Source: Quercus robur (taxonomy: Eukaryota > Streptophyta > Magnoliopsida > Fagales > Fagaceae). Taken from it: 64,000 bases of DNA. The notes beneath the pieces are model-generated. The model was not told where the DNA came from, ran no database searches, and saw only the letters and a program-made list of their open reading frames with translations. A program made the position numbers and the translations under genes. Numbering within the stretch: position 1 is the first letter of the stretch; each line of letters opens with the position of its first letter. This document shows positions 12,714-23,693 of the stretch, piece after piece. The stretch spans positions 47,158,843-47,222,842 of the forward strand of contig NC_065538.1 in the NCBI RefSeq assembly GCF_932294415.1. Direction: 5' to 3'.

Positions 12714-13913
12714 TGAGTAAAAGAACCTCCCAGGCAAACATGAAAGGAAAGGGCAAAGCACCAGCGGTGCAACCCAAATATTTCCGAAAGCCTTCAGTAA
12801 GGATTTCAGATAGGCATGAAGGTGTCTTGATAGAGACAATATCTCTTTAGGATACGTTGCTAGCAGAGGCAATGTATTTATGTGGTGAAAAAAGTGAAAT
12901 TTTGCAAGAAGTGCTTCACACTAACCTCATTTTTCGAGACGGAGAATTTATAGACCTTCCCCTTCATATTAAATTACTTCTTGATAATTTACAAGCAGCC
13001 TTCACCCTCAGACAGAAACCCTTATTCCAAAAGACCCTTAAGGTTTTGGAATTACATCTTGTTAGCACCAATGCATTCATTAAAGCATCTGGTTGTGAAC
13101 TCCCTGGCAAGGAGGATGGAGATTCAAGCTCCACAAAGACAGAATCACAATCTCCAAAAAGCTATCTTATGGGAACAAGCTTTTCAAAGCTCCACCCTAA
13201 GATTCAGCAAAAGATGAGACTTGCCATTAGAACCCTATCCTCTAAAATCCAACAGAATATACTAACCCATAAAGCCATAACAAGTTCTTACGATAGATGG
13301 ATGCATACATTCATGGTTATTTGAAATGCTAGAAGCAGGGTTTATTAAAAAACTAATCATAACTTCTGGAATTCAGATTAGTTTATTTCCAAAAGTCATC
13401 CAAGAAGTGGCCGCACAAATTGGAGGACTTAATTATATGAAGATTACTATCTGGAGCACTCTCCCAGCTTGGGACACTAGCTATTATATGGAAGCACGAC
13501 CAGTACACATTTTGGTCCTTATCCATGATTGGGGGTGTATCCCCGAATACAATTGGTATACTGGAGATACTTATTTATCACTTGATGATCCAGACACCCT
13601 GGCTTAAGAATGGTCTAATTTCATGAGTAACAAGATTTATGAAATACAAAAAGAATTAGACAGAGGCTTCCCCTTATATGGCTACACCAATAGGATAGCC
13701 GTATATGGTCCAAGACCTTCAGCAAGAAGGCTTTTTGGAAAAAGAAAGATTACTAAGGATCCTAGAATGATGATGGCAAAGGATCGTGTCCCTATTTATC
13801 TTCCTATTTCATACTGCATGCTATATAGTAATTATGGAGTAATCCATGAGCATGAGCAGTATAAGGATTACTTTAATTTGCTAGATTATGATAACTACGT
13901 GGATACAGATTGA
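12714..13913 (+). pseudogene. pararetroviral ORF X, function unknown (block A)
   Basis: A viral frame that also occurs in block C (20829-22223, minus). It begins ATG AGT AAA and ends TGA at 13911-13913 just before the viral promoter region. The N-terminus is basic (SKRTSQANMKGKGKA). The middle is Leu/Gln rich, and the C-terminal half has a conserved Trp/Tyr-rich part (WGCIPEYNWYTGDTYLSLD) then a basic patch (RRLFGKRK). It is broken by a stop near 12846-12848, an internal deletion around 13303 with a stop at 13322-13324, and a CAA to TAA change at 13605-13607. I cannot assign it to movement, coat or transactivator proteins with confidence. Its place next to the promoter matches the last gene of a caulimovirid segment. 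Confidence 0.6.
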
Positions 13914-14357
13914 CAGATGGATAGATATGCCAAGCAAGACAGAATGCTCTTCCAGACAGACAACTGCGACAGACTACTATTCACCAACGACATATCACTA
14001 TTCACCAGCGATAGAACACTATTCACCAAGACAGATCACTATTCACCAGCATGCGTGAATAGCTTCTAAACAGATCCAAGATAGTCCAGATGGATATAGA
14101 CAGATCCAAGATAGTCTAGACGGATACAGACAAATCCAAGATAGTCCATACAGATACAGACAGATGTTCATAAATCATTACTGTTTACTAGCATGCGTTT
14201 ACTGTTTACTAGCATGTGTAAAAAGAGACCTGACAGATTCCCAGACAGACTATTGCTTATCAATAGTAATATTCTTCAAGTTTCCACTAACAGACTAACT
14301 TGAGTTAACTTTACTAACTTAGGTTACTTTTGAAGACTTACTATGGTTCACTTCATC
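13914..14357 (+). promoter_or_regulatory. upstream region of the block A pararetroviral promoter
   Basis: A non-coding region between ORF X and the TATA box. It is built of short repeated motifs: 'actattcacca' recurs about four times from 13975 to 14050, 'cagatccaagatagtc' about three times from 14075 to 14150, and 'gtttactagcatg' twice near 14190. Repeats of this kind suit a viral enhancer, but no factor-binding site was assigned. Confidence 0.45.
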
Positions 14358-14365
14358 TATAAATA
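14358..14365 (+). promoter_or_regulatory. TATA box of pararetroviral promoter (block A)
   Basis: TATAAATA in the context 'cttcatctataaatagacag'. The same context occurs in block C on the minus strand (20438-20445), and a close variant (TATAAAAG) in block B (19567-19574). A pregenome start about 25-30 nt downstream is expected for this virus family. Confidence 0.6.
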
Positions 14366-14809
14366 GACAGACTTCGAAGACAGAAGACAGGTTCAAGTTC
14401 TAGGTTCAAAACTAAGGTCCAACTTCAGAAAGAAGATAGCCCTCTCTCCCTTAGAAAGACTTTTGTAATCCTTCTCTTATAATCTTGTAATCTTGTAACC
14501 CTTCCCTTCAGACAGAACCTTGTAACCTTTTAGTTTCAAATACAGTTTTTACTTTGTAATCTTGTAACTTTTCAGACAGTTTTATTTTCAAAGCTTGTAT
14601 CAAAGACAGAAGTTTGTTTTCAAGTTTTATCAAAGATAGAAGTTTTATTCAAGTAAGGTTTTACTAGTTTCTGTTTTCATATTCCATATTCCGTTTTAAC
14701 TTATTTTGAACATATCTATTTTGCTATTTTCTTCTTTATCATCTATTTTATCATTTTTTATGCTTCCATATTACTGTTGTGCTCTCTCCTGGGTAGTTAT
14801 GGTATGTTA

Positions 14810-14822
14810 TGGTATCAGAGTG
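14810..14822 (+). other. tRNA-iMet primer-binding site in the viral leader
   Basis: TGGTATCAGAGTG matches the plant primer-binding consensus TGGTATCAGAGC for initiator tRNA-Met in 11 of the first 11 positions. It lies about 420 nt after the expected transcription start, where caulimovirids start minus-strand DNA synthesis. Block C has a weaker copy on the minus strand near 25976-25990. Confidence 0.7.
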
Positions 14823-15333
14823 GGTACCCATAATCCCTTGTACGGAACTCTGACTTCCCATACGGGGTAAAGGAGGGCTCTCCGAAGTACGGCATCTCTT
14901 TATGCTGATAGCTTGGCTTTGTGTTTCCCTGTTGAGTGTAAATCGTGGCAGCACCTTGCTAGCGTAAGTCTGGATCTGGCAGCATGCAGGTGATCCTAAT
15001 ATGCATGTGACTCTGATAGTTACCGCCTGTGTCCTTATGTTTCAGGCTAAGTGCAACATCTTAAAGCCTGGGCATGGCTGTCCAGTTGCGATTAGAAGTC
15101 CTGCTCTGGGTAATTCTGTCTTGGGTGAGAAGTCCCTAGGGTATGTTATGTGGAGATCACGCCCCACCTCGTCAGGTGTAAGTGGGAGGCATTTAGACCT
15201 ACCACCACCATTTAAAGGGAGTAGCAAGGTACCTATCAGAGTCACATGTCTTCAAGGGAACTAATTTCTTTCAGGATTAGGGGTGAGGTGAATCTAAAAA
15301 CTAGCACATTAATTTTAATTCCTTCAACTGTCA

Positions 15334-15573
15334 TCAAAAGGGAATAAACAAAGCCATAAAGGGATTTCTTAAAATAACTTTGGAAGAAAGGTCATTAACA
15401 AGGACATTTTCGAAACATATTCCATCATTACATATGTGAACATTAGGTAATTTATAATTAAATATCTGAGTTAATCTTTCAGATGATCTTTCATAATACT
15501 TTAAAGGTATTAATTTTTCTTGTATACAATTCATGTTATCATCACTTAAGTCTGTCAATGTGACTTCTGTCAA
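15334..15573 (-). pseudogene. pararetroviral protease-region remnant (block D)
   Basis: A 79-residue frame following the coat region. It resembles the part of caulimovirid polyproteins just after the protease core: LPLKYYERSSE-like text, CNDGICFE, then ILRNPFMALF, where related proteins typically read 'LGNPFL'. It ends at a stop at the block boundary. The same text lies in block C near 23210-23440. Assignment rests on remembered family patterns, so it is moderate. Confidence 0.5.
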
Positions 15574-15594
15574 AGAAAACTCTTTATTAATAAT

Positions 15595-16401
15595 TTATGT
15601 ATCCCAAATTAAACTCAAATAATTCTGTCTATCATTATCAATTCTATTATTATTTGAAATATTAATATTTGTAACCTTTTTATCTGTAGAAGGATTAGGA
15701 GGATTTGTCATTATTATGCTTGTCATAGGAGAATCTGTCAATGGTCTAGGAAAATATTTCAAGTTTGCTATTTCTGCAATATTTTGTTTATTTATCTCTA
15801 TGGAATTATCTTTTTTAATTTCTTGTTTTACAATTTTTGCTTTTGTCATTAAGTCTTGTAGAGTTACTTGTTTTATATCTACTCCATCTTGTTTCATTTT
15901 TGTGTTTTCTTTCTTATCTTTTTCTCCTTTTGCACATTTCGTAGCATGGTGTCCATATTTCCTACAATTAATACAAGCAATATGTATATCTATAGAATGT
16001 TTTAGTTTTATTAAATATTCTTTTTTGTCTTTTAAATGATTAGGTAAATTATCTATCAATTTCATTATTATGTCTTTTGGTTTTCTTTTTCTTTTATTGA
16101 CTTTAAGTGGGTTGGTTGATTTTAGTTCTTTCTTTTTCTTTACTTGGTCTATCTCTTTTTGCTTAACATCAAACATTTCCATTAATTCATTTATTACATC
16201 TTTCTCAAATTCTAATTTACTAATTTGTTTAACAATTTTATTATGTCTATCACATTGTTTCTTAGTATGTCCATATTGTTTACATTTATGACAAATAATA
16301 TTTCTGATATGTCTGTTAGTTCTCTCATTATCTGATAACTCAGTATTATTTAAGATTGTTATGTCTCTTTTTCTGTCTATATCTAAAGGTGAATTTAACA
16401 T
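15595..16401 (-). pseudogene. pararetroviral coat-like polyprotein segment with two zinc knuckles (block D)
   Basis: A 268-residue open stretch very rich in Lys, Ile and Asn. It carries two CCHC knuckles of the pattern C-x2-C-x4-H-x4-C: CHKCKQYGHTKKQC near residue 37 and CINCRKYGHHATKC near residue 143. Such knuckles bind nucleic acid in retroelement capsid proteins. Basic stretches (KVNKRKRK) surround them. The start shown is internal, because block C continues upstream in frame, so this copy is truncated by the junction at 16438. It ends at a stop after SLIWDT, and the protease region continues beyond it in damaged form. Confidence 0.7.
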
Positions 16402-16450
16402 TCTTATCTTTTTAGCTAATTCTGCTAAACCATTATCTTGAGTATATATA

Positions 16451-17311
16451 ATGAATGAAATATTTACACCTTTTACAGAATTTTCAATTGTCTATATAGA
16501 TGATGTTTTAATATTTTCCAAATCAATTGATGACCATTGGAAACATTTAGATATATTTGTCAAAGTAATTAAAAACAATGGATAGTTGTCTCAGCCACTA
16601 AGATAAACTTGTTTCAAGATAAAATCAGATTTTTGGGACATAATATTTATAAGGGAACCTTAAGTCCCATTGATAGAGCCATTCAATTTGCAGATAAATT
16701 TTCAGATGAAATAAAAGATAAAAATCAGTTACAAAGATTTCTTGATAGTCTAAATTATGTTTCAGACTATTTTCAAGGATTAAGAAAAATATGTAGACCC
16801 TTATATAAAAGGTTAGAAAAAAATCCTCCTGCATGGACAAACAAACATACTATGATAGTTTGACAGATTAAAAAATATGTTATACTACTCCCTTGTATTG
16901 TTATTTCTTCACCCCATGCTTTCAAGATTGTTAAGACAAATGCTTCTGATATGAGCTATGGTGGAATTCTAAAACAGGTAGCAAAAGATAATGCTAAAGA
17001 ACAAATTGTTAGATTTCATTCTAGCTCCTGGTCAGCTACCCAACAGAATTACAGAACCATTAAGAAAGAAATTTTATCTATTATATTATGTGTTTCAAAA
17101 TTCCAAAATGATCTTTTTAATCAAAATTTTTTAATCAGGGTTGATTGTAAAAGCGCTAAAGAAGTTTTACAAAAAGATGTTCAAAATCTTGTTTCCAAAC
17201 AAAGTTTTGCTAGATAGCAATCTATTTTAAGTGTTTTTGATTTTGATATTGAATATATTAAAGGAGAAACTAATTCGATTCCTGATTTCCTAACTCGTGA
17301 ATTCCTGTAGG
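16451..17311 (+). pseudogene. pararetroviral reverse transcriptase and RNase H fragment
   Basis: The enzyme that copies the viral RNA and removes it from the hybrid. Three frame pieces are visible. 16451-16585 contains the catalytic box YIDD (16493-16504) followed by VLIFS. 16609-16863 holds the palm/thumb region (KIRFLGHNIY, QLQRFLDSLNYV). 16951-17217 is RNase H (SYGGILKQ, then NYRTIKKEILSI), continuing after a stop at 17215-17217 to the usual end IPDFLTREFL at 17311. Stops occur at 16583-16585, 16861-16863 and 17215-17217, with a frame change between the first two pieces. The RNase H motif reads TNASD where TDASD is normal, so a catalytic Asp has become Asn. The N-terminal half of RT is absent at the junction with block D. 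Confidence 0.8.
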
Positions 17312-17315
17312 GAAG

Positions 17316-18592
17316 ATGAATTTCCTTGCAGATAAGAGCAACTCCCCAAAACCCAGAACTAGACAATCTTATGCTATTCCTCCCATTCCTCCTAGCAGAT
17401 TTCTCCCTTGTCCCTCTTTCACTTCTCCCACATTCTCTTCGAATAGACCCCAAGAAAGATCCCCATTAACATGTAACCCAAACCCCTTTGAACCGCTCTC
17501 TCCAAACCCCACTCTAACAACCAAACAGACTTATGCCTCACCCTCAACTCCTCCCTTAAAAACACCATTTAACATTGTTGCATCCTCTTTTCCCCTTTTA
17601 CCCTCTACCTCTCAAGAAGCCCCAGGCCCGAAAGAAGACCACAATATTGAACTCCTAAAAGATTCCTGGAATTTTATTCTATGAATTGAACCAGAATTTC
17701 AGCACATAACAGATACCCTCTCCCTAGTCAGACAGCTTGTACCCCCAGGATGGGAACACCCTAAGACAGAAACTTTAAAGACCCAGAAATTTTATGAGTT
17801 TATCTTAGTTGATACAGACTCAATCTTGGTAACACATATGCCTTGCTCTCAAGACCCAAACAGAATTGGCTACTCTAAAGTAGTCATAAAACAGATCCCT
17901 ACCCCTTCCCAATGGAGAGCATAACCTTGGATTGCTAAGAACTTTTCCCAACCCTTTGACCCTCAGTTTTATAATTATTATGATTATATGGAAGCTTGGG
18001 ATAGGTTCCTTCTACTCCAAAATAATATTTACAGACATACTTGGTTTTTCCGGTTTGATATGTATAGATAGAAAGATATGATGATACCAAGATGGTTTAT
18101 TGAATGGAGGAATTCCTATGGTCCTGAAGTTATGATTCTCCCTTCTAATCTCTTAAATGCCTATGAGACTCTCAAGAAAGAGCCGGAAATACCGCATCTT
18201 AAGAACTTCCCACATCTTTTGCAATTCTTTTACAGGTTTCCAGACCTCCCATGAATCATTAGATGGGAATACAAGATAGAAAAGCATCCCCAGTATCCTT
18301 TTCCCATGCTCACCAAAAAGTTTAAATTAAAGTGGTGGAATAAGTTTAATTTTGATCATATTTGCCAAGAATTATAGAAAAAGACCTCTTCTTCCAAGAC
18401 AAAAAGTTCTAATTTCCTTTTAGAGAAAAGCCAAGTCCAATGTCAGCTTGCCTTCGTCTCAGACAGAAAACAGCTTAAGAAATAGCTCCTTGAAGCTACA
18501 TCACAAATTTCAGATGATGAAGATGGCACAATAATTGAACCCTCCTCTTCAAATTATAGGACTCACCCAGAAGCATTTCAAGATTCTTAAGA
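17316..18592 (+). pseudogene. pararetroviral second ORF, Pro-rich start, unknown function
   Basis: Directly after RNase H. 17316-17684 is open for 122 residues and very rich in Pro, Ser and Thr. After a TGA at 17682-17684 the same frame continues with aromatic-rich text (FYNYYDYMEAWDRF, WFIEWRNSYGPEVMILP, LKWWNKFNF) to about 18592, with further stops near 17923, 18070, 18254, 18376 and 18484. I recall similar Trp/Tyr-rich proteins next to caulimovirid polyproteins in plant genomes, with no known function. It is clearly non-functional here. Confidence 0.55.
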
Positions 18593-18628
18593 TCCCTATG
18601 ACATATGACAAAAAAAATAGAATGATAG

Positions 18629-19278
18629 TGTAACGACCCAAGGAAAAGCGCTAGCCACATCTGCGCTATACCTCAAAAGGACTAGTCACAATTGAGGCTC
18701 CTTGCAGTTGTTAATAAAGCCCAGTTTAACCCAGTAAATACCCGATGTGGGACTCATCACACACCCACACACATCACACAATCAATCAATTTGGGGCATC
18801 ACAATCTCCCCCACTTAAATCCCTAACGTCCTCGTTAGGACCCACTTTGTGGGGTAGTGTCTCTGAGCCCACACGGGATTACCGGGCCGACTCTGATACC
18901 AACACTGTCACGACCCAAATCCATAGAACATGAATTTAGATGCATGACCAACCTACTAAACTTATATAACTCCATAAACAATTATCAAACCCATAAAATA
19001 CCCAATGATTATCCAATGATTCAAGCCTACTCTTCCACATCCTATACAAAAACATCAAAAGTCCTAATTGTATACAGAATCATAACCTGGCTCTGATACC
19101 ATATGTAACGACCCAAGGAAAAGCGCTAGCCACATCTGCGCTATACCTCAAAAGGACTAGTCACAATTGAGGCTCCTTGCAGTTGTTAATAAAGCCTAGT
19201 TTAACCCAGTAAATACCCGATGTGGGACTCATCACACATCCACACACATCATACAATCAATCAATTTGGGGCATCACA
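18629..19278 (-). mobile_element. TRIM (miniature LTR retrotransposon) inserted in the pararetrovirus
   Basis: Two 175 bp direct repeats (18629-18803 and 19104-19278) start TGTAACGACCC and end GGGGCATCACA, so they have TG...CA ends. A perfect 5-bp duplication GATAG flanks the element (18624-18628, 19279-19283). Next to the right repeat is 'ggctctgatacca' (19089-19101), the complement of a tRNA-iMet primer site, so the element reads on the minus strand. The LTR complement contains GTCCCACATCGG, common in plant TRIMs. The 300 bp interior has no coding frame. Confidence 0.9.
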
Positions 19279-19566
19279 GATAGCCTTCAAGGACAATTAT
19301 GACAGACTACTATCTAGACGGATCCAGAAAGATCAGACGGATATTCTTGACAGAATACTATTCAATTGCACGTGTCAGACATATTATCCAAACAGATCCA
19401 GAAAGATCAGATAGATATTCCTGACAGAACACTATTCATTGCATGCAACAGGGAGTATCCTGACAGATTCTGATTCTCAGAATATATGGTTCTATAAGTT
19501 CCTACCGACAGTTTAACTTGAGTTAACTTTACCTACTCAGGTTAATTTATCATGGTTAACTGTATC

Positions 19567-19574
19567 TATAAAAG
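19567..19574 (+). promoter_or_regulatory. TATA box of pararetroviral promoter (block B)
   Basis: TATAAAAG in 'actgtatctataaaagagatgg', preceded by 'acttgagttaactttac' shared with blocks A and C. It points rightwards, towards block C, whose own promoter points leftwards. Confidence 0.55.
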
Positions 19575-19864
19575 AGATGGACTACGAAGACAGAGGACGG
19601 CTTTTGAAGTTCCAAGTTTTAGAAGCCTTTAGAAAAGTCTTTGTAATAGCCTTCCCTCTCCTCTCCCTCAGAAAGACTTCCCCTCTTGTAATCTTGTAAC
19701 CTTTCTCTTCAGATAGTTTTATTTTGTAATATTGTAACTCTTTAGACAGTGTTTTATTTTCAAGCTTGTATTAAAGACAGCAGTTTTCAGTTTTAATCAA
19801 AGACATGAGTCTTTATTCAAGTAAGATTTTACTAGTTTCTGTTTTCATATTCCATATTTCGTTT

Positions 19865-20090
19865 TAACCTTATTTTGAATATATCTATTTTGCTATTTTC
19901 TTCTTTATCATCTATTTTATCATTGTCTATGCTTCCATATTATTGCCGTGCTCTCTTCTGGGTAGTCATTGTCTCTAATACCATAACATACCCAAGAGAG
20001 AGCACAACAGTAATATGGAAGCATAAACAATGATAAAATAGATGATAAAGAAGAAAATAGCAAAATAGATATATTCAAAATAAGGTTAAA
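19865..20090. repeat. inverted junction of two pararetroviral leaders
   Basis: The end of block B (19865-19963) and the start of block C (19988-20090) are inverted copies around a spacer of about 24 nt; for example 'tatgcttccatatta' at 19928 faces its complement near 20012. Arms of about 100 nt could form a cruciform in DNA or a hairpin in RNA. Confidence 0.8.
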
Positions 20091-20437
20091 ACGGAATATG
20101 GAATATGAAAACTGAAACAAATAAAATCTTACTTGAATAAAAACTTCTATCTTTGATAAAACTTGAAAAAAAACTTCTGTCTTTGATACAGGCTTTGAAA
20201 ATAAAACTGTCTGAAGAGTTACAAGATTACAAAATAAAACTGTCTAAAAGGTTACAAGATTGTCTGTCTGAAGGGAAGGGTTACAAGATTACAAAAGAGG
20301 AAAGGTTACAAAAGTCTTTCTAAGAGAGAGAGGGCTATCTTCTTTTTGAGAGTTGGACCTTAGTTTTGAACCTAGAACTTCAACCAGAGAATTGGAACCT
20401 TAGAATTGGAACCTGTCTTCTGTCTTCAAAGTCTGTC

Positions 20438-20445
20438 TATTTATA
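20438..20445 (-). promoter_or_regulatory. TATA box of pararetroviral promoter (block C)
   Basis: The complement reads TATAAATA in the context 'catctataaatagacag', as in block A. It points leftwards and so converges with the block B promoter at 19567. Confidence 0.55.
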
Positions 20446-20828
20446 GATGAAGTGAACCATAGTAAGTCTTCAAAAGTAACCTGAGTTAGTAAAGTTAACT
20501 CAAGTTAGTCTATTAGTGGAAACTTGAAGAATATTACTATTGATGAGCAATAGTCTATCTAGGAATCTGTTAGGTCTCTTTTTACACATGCTAGTAAACA
20601 ATAGACACATGCTAGTAAATAGTAATGATTTATGAACATCTATCTATGTTCGTTTGGACTACCTTGGATTTGACTGGAAGCTATTCACGCATGCTGGTAA
20701 TAGTAATCTGTCTTGGTCAATAGTGTTCTGTCGTTGGTGAATAGTGATTTGTCGTTGGTGAATAGTAGACTGTCACAGTTGTCTGTCTGGAAGAGCATTC
20801 TGTCTTGCTTGGCATATCTGTCTGTCTG

Positions 20829-22223
20829 TCAATCTGTATTTGCGTAGTTATCATAATCTAATGGATCAGAGTTATCCTCATACTGCTCATGCTCATGGAC
20901 TACTCCATAATTACTACATAGCATGTAGTATGAAATAGGAAGATAAATAGGGACACGATCCTTTGCCGTCATCATTCTAGGATCCTTAGTAATCTTTCTT
21001 TTTCCAAAAAGCCTTCTTGCTAAAGGTCTTGGACCATATATGGCTATCCTGTTGGTGTAGCCATATAAGTGGAAGCCTCTGTCTAATTCTTTCTATATTT
21101 CATAAATCTTGTTACTCATGAAATTAGACCATTCTTGAGCCAAGGTGTCTGGATCATCAAGTGATAAATAAGTATCTCCAATATACCAATTGTATTCGAG
21201 GATACACCCCCAATCATGGATAAGGACCAAAATGTGTACTGGCCGTGCTTCAATATAATAGCTAGTGTCCCAAGTTGGGAGAGTGCTCCAGATAGTAATC
21301 TTCATATAATTAAGTCCTCCAATCTGTGCGGCAACTTCTTGGATGACTTTGGGAAATAAACTAATCTGAATTCCAGAAGTTATGATTAATTTGCTAATAA
21401 ACCCTGCTTCTAGCATTTAAGATAACCATAAAGGATCACAAATTACTAGATCTTCTATCTCTGTGTTGATAAGTAATCCCGGATAGGGATTGTATTTGTC
21501 AAAAGTTCCTTCATAAACTCTGTCTGCTTCTCCAAAGCTCTCATACCATGTAGCTTTATGAGATAGCAATACGTCGTCTATCATGTCTTTTGTTCTAATA
21601 AATGCCGTAGAGACTAAAACTTTTAAAAGATGCATCCATCTGTTGTAAGAACTTGTTATGGCTTTATGGGTTAGTATATTCTGTTGGATTTTAAGGGGTA
21701 GGGTTCTAATGGCAAGTCTCATCTTTTGCTGAATCTTAGGGTGGTGCTTTGAAAAGCTTATTCCCATAAGATAGCTTTTTGGAGACTGTGATTCTGTCTT
21801 TGTGGAGCTTGAATCTCCATCCTCCTTGCCAGGGAGTTGACAACCAGATGCTTTAATGAATGCATTGGTGCTAACAAGATGTAATTCCAAAGCCTTAAGG
21901 GTCTTTTGGAATAAGGGTTTCTGTCTGAGGGTGAAGGCTGCTTGTAAATTATCAAGAAGTAATTTAATATGAAGGGGAAGATCTGTAAATTCTCCGTCTC
22001 AAAAAATGAGGTCAGTGTGAAGCACTTCTTGCAGAATTTCACTTTTTTCACCACATGAATACATTGCCTCTGCTAGCAACGTATCCTGAATGGATATTGT
22101 CTCCATCGAGACGCCTTCATGCCTAGCCGAAATCCTTACCGAAGGCTTTCAGAATTGTTTAGGTTGCACCACTGGTGCTTTGCCCTTTCCTTTCATGTCT
22201 GCCTGGGAGGTTCTTTTACTCAT
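20829..22223 (-). pseudogene. pararetroviral ORF X, fuller copy (block C)
   Basis: The longer copy of the block A ORF X, from ATG at 22223 to a stop at 20829-20831. It keeps the segment that block A has lost (about 21420-21640; contains WYESFGEADRVYEGTFD). It is broken by several stops: near 22150, at about 22001-22003 (looks like CGA to TGA), at the WLS/MLEAG point (21417-21419), and at 21093-21095 (CAA to TAG by comparison with block A). Separate open pieces are 21417-21890 and 21093-21416. Function is unknown. The same gene preceding the promoter in two copies shows this order is original, not an accident of rearrangement. Confidence 0.6.
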
Positions 22224-22421
22224 AGTAGTCTGCAATTGGGCTTTTAGAGAAGGATTATGTCTTGAAATATTATTTTGAGAATAAACATTTTCATACAAAG
22301 CTTCTTTCAAATTCATTTTTAAAATCCTTTCACCAATGTCTTTCCGTGAAGTTTCTTTAAAATGCTTTATAAGAAAATCATTTTTAAAATTTAAAGTATA
22401 TATAATAAAACAAACTTTTTC

Positions 22422-23460
22422 CTATACACTTTTGTGCTCTTGCTGAGTAGTAGTGGTATTAGAGTAGTCATGATGAAATATGTCAGAGTGAGTAGAATTC
22501 AAAATTTTTTCAAAATCTGCCATGATTCTATATATCTCATTCTGTGAGAATATATGAAATAAAGTTTCTCCATAAAGTCTTTCATCAACTATTGTAATAG
22601 TCTGGGGAAAATCTGTCAAAAGCTTATGATTAACTTTTCTTGTGAAGAGATTAAATCTATCTTTGTTCGAGAAATTACCACAATTAATGTTTTCTTTAAT
22701 GATCAATAAAGGAGAATCTGTCAAGGCTTCTTTTATTAAAAAATCTGTTATATGAGTATTTGAGGATACTATTAAGGGTGTAAGTATATCCTTTATTATA
22801 ATTTTGTTTGGTACAGCTGTCAGACTGTCAGTCCATTCATATTGACTAGAAGAGATTATAAGCATAGTTCCATTTTTTGTCTCTTTTCCATCGGATTCTT
22901 TTTCACAAGGTGTTTGGACTATATGTCGGTGCCTATGCAAAAAAGCAATGGGAGAATAAGAACAAATCTCTGTTTCTATATCTTGTTTAGATTTCTTTAT
23001 ATCCTTTTCTATCAATTGGCCATCTAGTAATATTTCTATCTTTAAAGATGACAAACTTCTTTCAGTTCCATAGATTCTCTCATTGTTAGTATCTTTTAAG
23101 ATTGTGACATTATCAAGGGAACTAATTTCTTTCAGGATTAGGGGTGTGGTGAATCTAAAAACTAGCACATTAATTTTAATTCCTTCATCTGTCATCAAAA
23201 GGGAATAAAACAAAGCCATAAAGGGATTTCTTAAAATAACTTTGGAAAAAAGGTCTTTAACAAGGACAGTTTCAAAACATATTCCATCGTTACATATGTG
23301 AACATTAGGTAATTTATAATTAAATATCTAAGTTAATCTTTCAGATGATCTTTCATAATACTTTAAAGGTATTAATCTTTCTTGTATACAATTCATGTTA
23401 TTATCACTTGAGTCTGTCAATGTGACTTGTGTCAAAGAAAACTCTTTATTAATAATTTAT
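22422..23460 (-). pseudogene. pararetroviral protease/RT-start joined to another segment (block C)
   Basis: The frame from about 23460 carries protease-region text (KLPNVHICNDGICF, then VILRNPFMALF) with a stop before IFNYKL. From 23219 it is open for 265 residues. Its middle (EICSYSPIAFLHRHRHIV) resembles the linker before the RT palm in caulimovirid polyproteins. Then, instead of RT motifs, it runs into a different segment (SSQYEWTDS to LYGETLFHIFSQNEIYRIM) and ends at 22422. The tail of that segment also precedes ORF X in block A. Either RT was deleted here or this is a different genome component. The long open frame across the join is unusual. Confidence 0.5.
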
Positions 23461-23693
23461 GTATCCCAAATTAAACTCAAATAATTCTGTCTATTGTTAT
23501 CAATTCTATTATTATTTGAAATATTAATATCTGTAACCTCTTTATCTGTAGGAGGATCTGGGGGATCTGTCATTATTATGCCTGTTATAGGAGAATCTGT
23601 CAATGGTCTAGGAAAATATTTCAAGTTTGCTATTTCTGCAATATTTTGTTTATTTATCTCTATGGAATTATCTTTTTTAATTTTTTTAATTTC

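Larger units (their letters stand above)
12350..15257 (+). mobile_element. endogenous pararetrovirus block A (ORF X - promoter - leader)
   Basis: A plus-strand piece of an integrated caulimovirid. It starts abruptly within a coding tail (matching 22422-22580 of block C in reverse), runs through ORF X (12714-13913), then a non-coding region with a TATA box (14358-14365), a leader and a tRNA-iMet-type primer site (14810-14822). At about 15257 it switches to minus-strand viral sequence (block D), so the copy is rearranged. Compared with block C it lacks a stretch of roughly 220-230 bp near 13303. Confidence 0.75.
15258..16438 (-). mobile_element. endogenous pararetrovirus block D (coat/zinc-knuckle and protease region)
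   Basis: A minus-strand viral piece that is a near copy of 23110-24300 in block C. It joins plus-strand leader sequence at about 15257 and plus-strand RT sequence at about 16438, so both ends are recombination breakpoints. It holds the nucleic-acid-binding part of the coat region and the start of the protease region. Confidence 0.75.
16439..19975 (+). mobile_element. endogenous pararetrovirus block B (RT - RNase H - second ORF - promoter)
   Basis: Plus-strand viral sequence starting inside the reverse transcriptase, through RNase H (to 17311), a second ORF (17316-18592), a promoter region with TATA box (19567-19574) and a leader start. A TRIM retrotransposon is inserted at 18629-19278. Near 19975 it meets block C in inverted orientation. 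Its last ~180 nt match those of block A, but the genes before the promoter differ, which is the notable point. Confidence 0.75.
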
